From positions 1 to 20,733 of the IMG/VR virus record IMGVR_UViG_3300028175_000457: DNA of 20,733 nt, one strand, 5' to 3'. The stretch is from a virus. The translations under genes and the position numbers were made by a program. Shown here piece after piece: positions 1 to 5,027 of the stretch. Positions within the stretch are counted from its first letter, which is position 1, and every line of letters begins with the position of its first letter. Below the pieces are notes generated by a model. That model saw only the letters and a program-made list of their open reading frames with translations. It was not told where the DNA came from and made no database searches.

Positions 1-30
1 TAACTCCACTTTAAATAAACTAAATTATTT

Positions 31-831
31 CTACTGGGTGTTATTATAGATATATTCATCATAGCCCACCTTTGTTTCTTTTAATATTATAAATTTACAA
101 TTAAGAAAATCAACTATTTCTTGTTTTCTTCGTTCATCTCGTTCTATTTGTCTTTTATGCCATTTCTCGTAATATTCTATAACCACATTTTTTTCTTTGT
201 CATATCCATCTACGAAATACCCAATAACTTGAACTTCACCACCATTTGTAGCATGTTGAAAATTGTACCCATTTTCTTTCCCATAATTTTCTATAATAGG
301 GATTGAATTTTCGTTATATGATGGTACAACATTCTGCCTATTCATTCGTTCAATAGCCTTTAATCTAAGTTTTTTCCTAACTTCCGGTCTTTTAGATGGA
401 TTTTTATCCCCACTCATATCTGGCATATTTTCTTTAATCTTTTCAATAGTTTTAGCAGAATGATGCTTCCCATACATGGGGTGTTTCCCCCCAGCAAATT
501 GACCCTTTCTAATTTTTCTCCAATGAAATTTTGTTTCTTCTGAATGTCGTTTCCTAAAAAATGGATTTTTTTCACCAGTGGTGGCGACTCTTATTTTTAA
601 TCTTGTTTTCGTCGGCATACCATTTTTAAATTGTTCCAATGCCTTAATTCTTAATACTTTCTTTGTTTTTTCTGAATGTGACTTGAAATGTTTACCATTA
701 GCAGTAATTTTATTACTGCAACTTTTACAATATGTATCATTTTTAATTGCAATGTTTAATCCAATTATAGTCTTATAACATTGTTCTTTATTACAATTAT
801 TACATCTTTTTTTGTAATTTACGTGACTCAA
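31..831 (-). CDS. Free-standing homing endonuclease: Cys cluster, NUMOD3 repeats, Vsr/EDxHD-like nuclease domain
   Basis: 266 aa. Residues 10-38 hold Cys pairs (C10/C13, C35/C38) fit for a zinc finger. Three NUMOD3-type DNA-binding motifs follow: GEKNPFF..HSEET (about 86-100), GKHPMYGKHHSAKT (115-128) and SGDKNPSKRPEVRKK (140-154). The C-terminal ~70 residues (D208, then EYYEKWH at 219-225, then ERDERR and NCKFIILKE) resemble the PD-(D/E)XK/Vsr-like cores of EDxHD-type phage homing nucleases. The usual E-x-D-E of that motif reads E-Y-Y-E here, so activity is not certain. The start is TTG at 831, chosen because GGAG lies 7 nt upstream and the nearby ATG is followed at once by a stop. It overlaps the end of the RHH gene by 32 bp, so the two are probably co-translated. 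The likely role is cutting a cognate site to spread itself. The family call is firm; the nuclease-fold assignment is a motif-level inference. Confidence 0.82.
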   Translation of the reverse strand: MSHVNYKKRCNNCNKEQCYKTIIGLNIAIKNDTYCKSCSNKITANGKHFKSHSEKTKKVLRIKALEQFKNGMPTKTRLKIRVATTGEKNPFFRKRHSEETKFHWRKIRKGQFAGGKHPMYGKHHSAKTIEKIKENMPDMSGDKNPSKRPEVRKKLRLKAIERMNRQNVVPSYNENSIPIIENYGKENGYNFQHATNGGEVQVIGYFVDGYDKEKNVVIEYYEKWHKRQIERDERRKQEIVDFLNCKFIILKETKVGYDEYIYNNTQ

Positions 832-949
832 GCCATTTCTCCAATAATTGTTCTACTAATAAAGATTTATTTGGTAATTCATTTCTGGATATTGAATCCA
901 ACTTTTCCAACAAATCTTTAGATATATTATATGATACTCTCTTTTTCAT
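800..949 (-). CDS. Small ribbon-helix-helix (Arc/CopG-like) protein
   Basis: 49 aa, beginning MKKRVSYNISKDLLEKLD and ending in KKM. The pattern is a short basic beta-strand (KKRVSYNIS), a first helix (KDLLEKLDSIS), a turn with LPNKS, and a second helix (LLVEQLLEKWLESRKL), which is the RHH plan. Family members act as dimers, often as autoregulators, antitoxins or phage transcription factors. The start at 949 has a strong Shine-Dalgarno, AGGTGA, 5 nt upstream. Three abutting 8-bp repeats sit directly in front of the start codon and could be its operator. Its 3' end overlaps the homing endonuclease by 32 bp, suggesting it travels with, or regulates, that gene. No toxin partner is seen, so a toxin-antitoxin role has no support here. 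Fold likely; target unknown. Confidence 0.72.
   Translation of the reverse strand: MKKRVSYNISKDLLEKLDSISRNELPNKSLLVEQLLEKWLESRKLQKKM
839..842 (-). promoter_or_regulatory. RBS that fixes a TTG start (homing endonuclease)
   Basis: GGAG on the minus strand, 7 nt before the TTG at 831-829 and lying inside the upstream RHH gene. The only other candidate, an ATG within the spacer, runs into a stop after two codons. Confidence 0.6.
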
Positions 950-973
950 TTTATTCACCTATTCGTTTATTCA
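950..973 (-). promoter_or_regulatory. Three abutting 8-bp repeats before the RHH gene: candidate operator
   Basis: On the minus strand the 24 bases directly before the ATG at 949 read as three consecutive octamers: TGAATAAA (973-966), CGAATAGG (965-958) and TGAATAAA (957-950). The outer two are identical and GAAT recurs every 8 bp. The array covers the AGGTGA ribosome binding site. RHH proteins of the omega/CopG type are known to bind short tandem repeats cooperatively, so repression at this site is plausible. Chance in AT-rich DNA cannot be excluded. Confidence 0.4.
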
Positions 974-996
974 CTTCAATAATAAATATCAAATAT

Positions 997-1176
997 TTAA
1001 AAAATCACTCCAATTTTCTTCAAACTGATTAGCAAAAATTCTTCGGTAGAAGCGTCATCTGCCATACATATCTCGTGTATATACCCCAAATTCTTCCGTA
1101 TTGATGTGTAGGCCCACTTTAGGTATTTTAAATTGTTTCTTGATGGTTGTATGAAACTTATTACTTTCTCATTCAT
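997..1176 (-). pseudogene. Truncated GT2 glycosyltransferase (N-terminal fragment)
   Basis: 59-codon open frame starting at the ATG at 1176, in an ATGA overlap with the preceding GT2 gene. Its first ~44 residues are a typical GT2 N-terminus: a beta-strand with VISFIQPSRNN, a helix with LKYLKWAYTSIRKNL, then EICMADDAST, the nucleotide-binding DD motif. After DDAST the similarity ends; 15 unrelated residues follow before a stop. A complete GT2 domain needs about 200 residues more. In a different frame, from 1054 to 992, there is an open tail ending IFANQFEENWSDFLNI that looks like the natural end of some protein. This suggests that a gene start and a gene end were joined out of frame near 1040-1050. 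Whether a short product is made is unknown; it could not be an active transferase. Confidence 0.75.
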
Positions 1177-2081
1177 TTAAACGGCCACTCTATTTTATTT
1201 GGGTTATTTGTATTAGTTATTGGTACAACAAAACTATCTTCATTTTCTTCGGGTAATCTACCCCACTTCTCGATAAATCTTTGTGTTGCTCTTCTCTCCC
1301 ACTCCACTAAATGTGGTGGTCTTTTATTATTATCTAAGGTCTTTGTACCATCGGGAAACCTTGATGTTCTTGATGTGAAATGCCAGATAAGAGATTTACT
1401 TGTCATTATGAACTTATAGTCTTCCATTTGCATTCTCATAAATAAATCTTTATCTTCCCAATACATCGGTTCAAATCTTGGATCATTCCCACCCATATTA
1501 ATATGGTCTTCTACCCTACAAAAGTATCCAGCTCCACCGGCTTTCCTAACTCGTACATCATTATCATTTGTAAATTCAGCAGCCCAATCATCAAAATAAT
1601 TCTGTTCAAAATTATCCTCATGTTCACCAAATTGTTCAAATGGAACGAACACCGTACCAGGTCGATAGTCGGGATCATTTGGAAATATATTTGGTTGTAT
1701 CCTAAATGACGAAGCAATCAATCTTTCACCTGGTTCTATATCATCGTATAATTTCAATAATTCAATGTCTTGATTAGGTCCTACCCAAAAGTCTGAATGT
1801 AATATATTGACAAACTCTGTTTTCACTTTACTGACACATAAATCAATACCGCCACCTATACCTCGTTGGTCGTCCCTATCCATACCAGTCTCTATATAGT
1901 ATTCAATTCCAAGTTCGTCAGCGTTCTCCGCTAACCATTCATTAGTACCATCAGTACAATTCTCAGCAAAGATAAAGATAGGCATATCATTGTAATAACA
2001 ATTTTGTCTAACGGATTTTACCGTTAGTTTTAAAAATGGTAAATTATTAAAGGTTGGTATTACTGATGTTATTTTATGCAT
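1173..2081 (-). CDS. GT2-like (GT-A fold) glycosyltransferase
   Basis: 302 aa. It starts MHKITSVIPTFNN, the usual first strand of GT2 enzymes, followed by FAENCTDGTNEWL (about 38-50) in place of the common DNGSTDGT nucleotide-binding motif. LHSDFWV (94-100) sits where the DxD metal motif is expected, with D97 the likely ligand. GGAGYFCR (182-189) and WEDKDLFMRM (208-217) match the acceptor loop and the ED catalytic-base region of the family. No signal peptide or membrane segment is seen, so it should act in the cytoplasm. The start at 2081 has AGAGG 7 nt upstream and overlaps the previous gene by 13 bp. Donor and acceptor cannot be told from sequence. It directly precedes the broken GT2 gene. 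Confidence 0.85.
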   Translation of the reverse strand: MHKITSVIPTFNNLPFLKLTVKSVRQNCYYNDMPIFIFAENCTDGTNEWLAENADELGIEYYIETGMDRDDQRGIGGGIDLCVSKVKTEFVNILHSDFWVGPNQDIELLKLYDDIEPGERLIASSFRIQPNIFPNDPDYRPGTVFVPFEQFGEHEDNFEQNYFDDWAAEFTNDNDVRVRKAGGAGYFCRVEDHINMGGNDPRFEPMYWEDKDLFMRMQMEDYKFIMTSKSLIWHFTSRTSRFPDGTKTLDNNKRPPHLVEWERRATQRFIEKWGRLPEENEDSFVVPITNTNNPNKIEWPFK

Positions 2082-3025
2082 TTAAATACCTCTTTTATAT
2101 TTTTATAAACTTCACTATAATCCCTATAACCTCTATTGATTATATCATCTTTTTTATCAACTACTGGATATATTGGAGCATTAGATAATTTTCTAAAATA
2201 AGAATTTTTATCAAAATAACCTGGTCTAATATCACAAGATGTGTTTACATAGATAACTACTGGCTTTCCAAAGCTACTGCACAATATACTAGAACCACCA
2301 CCCATAGATACAAATCCAGATGACCTAGCAAATATATTTAATTGACTTTCGTTATATCCTCTTCCTATTTCAGAAATCAAATCGTCCATTAAAAATACAT
2401 TATCATAATGATTAACCAATTCATAATCTGTCATAAGACCATAACCATCAACATTAGCAGTTATGTCTAAATCTAAAAGTTCGTTAGAATCAGTAGCAAA
2501 CTCTGTATTTTTTGGTCTTTTGTATACTACATTATATCCATTGTTTTTAAAATATTCAAATAAATTATATAAAGATTCTATATCAAAATGCCCTATTGGT
2601 GGATCACCATGCTCTAAATTATATCTATTAGAAATGATAATATATTTTTCCGGTAAATCTAATGTAGAATCAAAATAAATTTCTTTAAATGGTGGACACT
2701 CCCATTGTGAATAATCCAACCACCCATTTGCTGTTACTTTTTCACCATCGGTCAAGTCATTATAATCTCTTCCAAAGTTAGCAACTGCATTATGATGAAT
2801 CCAACCGTTAGGTAAATTTTGAACACCATTTGTAAAATTATCCATACTTCTAAATTTATATTTTTCTTCAACATTATCACAAAAATAATAAAATGGTTTC
2901 ATTCCAATACAAGTAACAACACCACCTAATTCTCCACGCTCATGTAACCAATAAGCATAAGGAATTGAACATGCAATTTCATATCCAAACTCAGCACATA
3001 TATCAATAGTTTTTAATTTAGACAT
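2069..3025 (-). CDS. Probable GT-B-type glycosyltransferase, uncharacterised family
   Basis: 318 aa from the ATG at 3025 (MSKLKTIDICAEFGYE). An in-frame ATG at 3064 exists, but AAGG 6 nt before 3025 and the 8-bp overlap with the preceding gene favour 3025. The second half has YIIISNRYN (about 130 on), a helix-strand pair ending NVVYKRPKNTEF, NIFARSSGFVSMGGG, then SSILCSSFGKPVVIYV. A glycine-rich turn followed by a cysteine/serine helix and a GKPVV strand is what the donor-binding half of GT-B enzymes and UDP-GlcNAc 2-epimerases looks like. I do not recognise a named family. It follows the CapF-like gene, where a CapG-type 2-epimerase would be expected in an L-FucNAc cluster. However, the 2-epimerase signatures are not evident, so a transferase is the better guess. 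Confidence 0.55.
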   Translation of the reverse strand: MSKLKTIDICAEFGYEIACSIPYAYWLHERGELGGVVTCIGMKPFYYFCDNVEEKYKFRSMDNFTNGVQNLPNGWIHHNAVANFGRDYNDLTDGEKVTANGWLDYSQWECPPFKEIYFDSTLDLPEKYIIISNRYNLEHGDPPIGHFDIESLYNLFEYFKNNGYNVVYKRPKNTEFATDSNELLDLDITANVDGYGLMTDYELVNHYDNVFLMDDLISEIGRGYNESQLNIFARSSGFVSMGGGSSILCSSFGKPVVIYVNTSCDIRPGYFDKNSYFRKLSNAPIYPVVDKKDDIINRGYRDYSEVYKNIKEVFKCIK

Positions 3026-4085
3026 TAGCAACCTTTTCATAATAAGTATCCGCGTCATCTTCATTCAAAAGCTCGCTGATCCAAAATACAGTTCTAAGTA
3101 ATCCCTTACCAATATTCTCAATATGATGAGTATAAAATACTGGCATATCTATTACTTTTATTTCATCACTCGATACCTTATACTCGTCTATCTTATCATC
3201 CCCAATTTTTCTCATTCTTATAATTGCTTCACCCCCAACAACACAAAATCTTTCAAATTTTCGTGTGTGAAAATGTTCTCCCCTTTTAAATTTAGGATTT
3301 GTATCAGAAGTAAAAACTAGCCCCTCCGACATACTAACAGAAGCTAGCTCTGTTAAGCCTCCTCGCTCATCTTCATGAAGAGTAGTAGATATTAATCTGT
3401 CCTCCGATTTCATATAAGACCTAAAAGTATTAAATAAGTTTGAATAAAATCCTTTATCTAACTTTCCTATTGAACCACTAGTAAGATAATTATTTTTATA
3501 TGAACTCAATGTTTCCAATACTTCTGAAACTTTTATCTTTATTGTAGATTTTATATAAAGATCTTTATTAATTACTGACTCAAATTCTTTGACAACATCA
3601 GTTACGAATACAAGCTCAACTTCATTATCAGTTATAATTGTTGGTTGTTCATCATTACATAACTTATAGCAAAATGTAGCTATGAAAGAATTATAATTAG
3701 GTTTACCGAATGGTCCAAATACATTTACTAACCTTAATATTTTATGATTAGGAGAATTATCCATTATCATATTTTCACATTCTCTTTTAGATTTCCCATA
3801 TGAAGATTCATTATCAGCCTGAGCAGATGAAGCGAATATTATTTTTGTTTTATCTGCAATATTACTTAACAATTTGGATGTCAAATCAATATTAGTATTA
3901 TATATTTCCGTATCATCACCTCGATTCATACCTGCTAAATGAATAACCCAATCACATTCCTTTAATCTTTTATCATTTGCAAAATCCCTATTTAATTTAA
4001 TAAGTTCAAAATCCGTAGCATACTTAAAATAAGTATATGTGTGATATCCTATGAAACCTTCTCCGCCTGTTATTCCTACTTTCAT
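3018..4085 (-). CDS. CapF/FnlB/WbjC-like bifunctional SDR reductase with C-terminal cupin
   Basis: 355 aa. The N-terminal Rossmann domain has GITGGEGFIGYH (4-15), the NAD(P) motif, then FASSAQ (84-89) and Y96-G-K-S-K100, the SDR catalytic Tyr and Lys. From about 235 a cupin follows, with EHFHTRKFERF (270-280) and YTHHIENIG (318-326). H271, H273, E278 and H320 or H321 match the zinc site of CapF. In known systems CapF acts after the CapE/FnlA dehydratase: the cupin carries out a 3-epimerisation and the SDR domain an NADPH reduction, giving UDP-2-acetamido-2,6-dideoxy-L-talose on the way to UDP-L-FucNAc. The dehydratase-like gene ends one base upstream, which supports the pathway. The third enzyme, the CapG 2-epimerase, is not in the window. 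GGAG 8 nt before the ATG supports the start. Confidence 0.82.
   Translation of the reverse strand: MKVGITGGEGFIGYHTYTYFKYATDFELIKLNRDFANDKRLKECDWVIHLAGMNRGDDTEIYNTNIDLTSKLLSNIADKTKIIFASSAQADNESSYGKSKRECENMIMDNSPNHKILRLVNVFGPFGKPNYNSFIATFCYKLCNDEQPTIITDNEVELVFVTDVVKEFESVINKDLYIKSTIKIKVSEVLETLSSYKNNYLTSGSIGKLDKGFYSNLFNTFRSYMKSEDRLISTTLHEDERGGLTELASVSMSEGLVFTSDTNPKFKRGEHFHTRKFERFCVVGGEAIIRMRKIGDDKIDEYKVSSDEIKVIDMPVFYTHHIENIGKGLLRTVFWISELLNEDDADTYYEKVANV
3032..3035 (-). promoter_or_regulatory. RBS deciding the start of the GT-B-type gene
   Basis: AAGG on the minus strand, 6 nt before the ATG at 3025. It argues against the in-frame ATG at 3064, which would add 13 residues and a 47-bp overlap with the CapF-like gene. 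Confidence 0.5.
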
Positions 4086-5027
4086 TTATATAACTCCGCT
4101 GTCTCGTAGAAATTTATGGGCGTCAGAACTATCCATTAAATAATCAAACGAATTATATGAATGCTGTTCTACATTTATATTCTTGTTGCCTATCAAAAAA
4201 AAGTTATCAAGTTCTTCTGTTCTCATCCATTCCTCGGAAGAAACCATTTCTTCATGTAATTTTTCACCTGGTCTAATTCCAACTCCTCTTAACTTTACAT
4301 CCAACTCATAACTAGCTATCAAAACATTAGCAATATCTGTAACTTTAAGTGATTTGACTTTTGGTACGGCAATCTTGCCGTGCGAATCATCATACTCATA
4401 AGCCCATTCAATTAAATCAGTAGCTTGTTCTAACGTTAATAAAAATCTAGTCATATCAAAATGAGTTATGGGCAAATAATCCACACCATCTTCCAACAAA
4501 TCTTTAAAATATGGAATAACTGATCCCGTTGATTCCAATACATTACCATATCTAACCAATACAACTTTGGTATCTTTTTGTTGCTTCGCATAACCAACAT
4601 ACAATTGTTCACTTATAGCTTTACACATACCATATATATTTATAGGTTTGCAAGCTTTATCAGTAGATACAAATATTAAAGTCTCTATAGTTTTATGTGA
4701 ACCTACACATTCAATAACATTCTGATGCCCTACTATATTTGTCTTTACACTTTCATATGGATTAGCTTCACACATAGGTACATGTTTTAGAGCAGCTGCA
4801 TTAATAACCACATTAGGATTAAATCTTAACAAAGCATTCATAACCGCGGCTTTATCTCTAATATCACCGACAACTGATTTTATATTTGGATAGTCTTTTA
4901 ATAAATGATAATGTTTATGCTCATCTCTTGAAAGTACAATTATCTCATTATCATCATAATATCTTTTAATCAAAGTTTTACCTAAAGCGCCTGTGCCGCC
5001 TATCATTAATATTTTTTTATTTTTCAT
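4086..5027 (-). CDS. UDP-GlcNAc 4,6-dehydratase / 5-epimerase (FlaA1/CapE family SDR)
   Basis: 313 aa. MIGGTGALGKT (8-18) is the NAD(P)-binding loop. NAAALKHVP (76-84), VSTDKACKPIN (120-130) and VRYGNVLESTGSVIP are signatures of the FlaA1/PseB/CapE dehydratases, which convert UDP-GlcNAc to the 4-keto-6-deoxy sugar with inversion at C5. D123 and K124 are present, and the catalytic motif is Y132-G-M-C-K136. CapE/FnlA enzymes usually have Met where this protein has Tyr, so at this site it is closer to PseB. The immediate CapF-like neighbour points to the L-FucNAc route instead. RPGEKLHEEM and EEWMRTEELDNFF near the C-terminus also match the family. It is short of the large membrane forms (CapD/WbpM) and has no membrane segment. 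ATGA overlap with the fusion gene upstream implies coupled translation. Confidence 0.85.
   Translation of the reverse strand: MKNKKILMIGGTGALGKTLIKRYYDDNEIIVLSRDEHKHYHLLKDYPNIKSVVGDIRDKAAVMNALLRFNPNVVINAAALKHVPMCEANPYESVKTNIVGHQNVIECVGSHKTIETLIFVSTDKACKPINIYGMCKAISEQLYVGYAKQQKDTKVVLVRYGNVLESTGSVIPYFKDLLEDGVDYLPITHFDMTRFLLTLEQATDLIEWAYEYDDSHGKIAVPKVKSLKVTDIANVLIASYELDVKLRGVGIRPGEKLHEEMVSSEEWMRTEELDNFFLIGNKNINVEQHSYNSFDYLMDSSDAHKFLRDSGVI

Noticed and set aside
121-778. Plus-strand open frames of about 60-70 codons opposite the endonuclease gene, and similar ones elsewhere
   Set aside because: They are hydrophobic low-complexity shadows of the minus-strand genes with no ribosome binding sites or recognisable domains.
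800-949. RHH protein as the antitoxin of a toxin-antitoxin pair with the overlapping gene
   Set aside because: The overlapping gene has NUMOD3 and nuclease features of a homing endonuclease, not of a known toxin family.
982-1005. AAATAT/ATATTT inverted repeat after the truncated GT2 frame, possible terminator
   Set aside because: The stem is six A-T pairs with no G-C and no clear following T-run, so it is too weak to call.
4637-4644. TATAAATA on the minus strand, the T4 late-promoter core; also at 10381-10388 and 17527-17534
   Set aside because: All three lie inside coding regions and are explained by ordinary codons. In DNA this AT-rich a few copies are expected by chance, and none is near a gene start.
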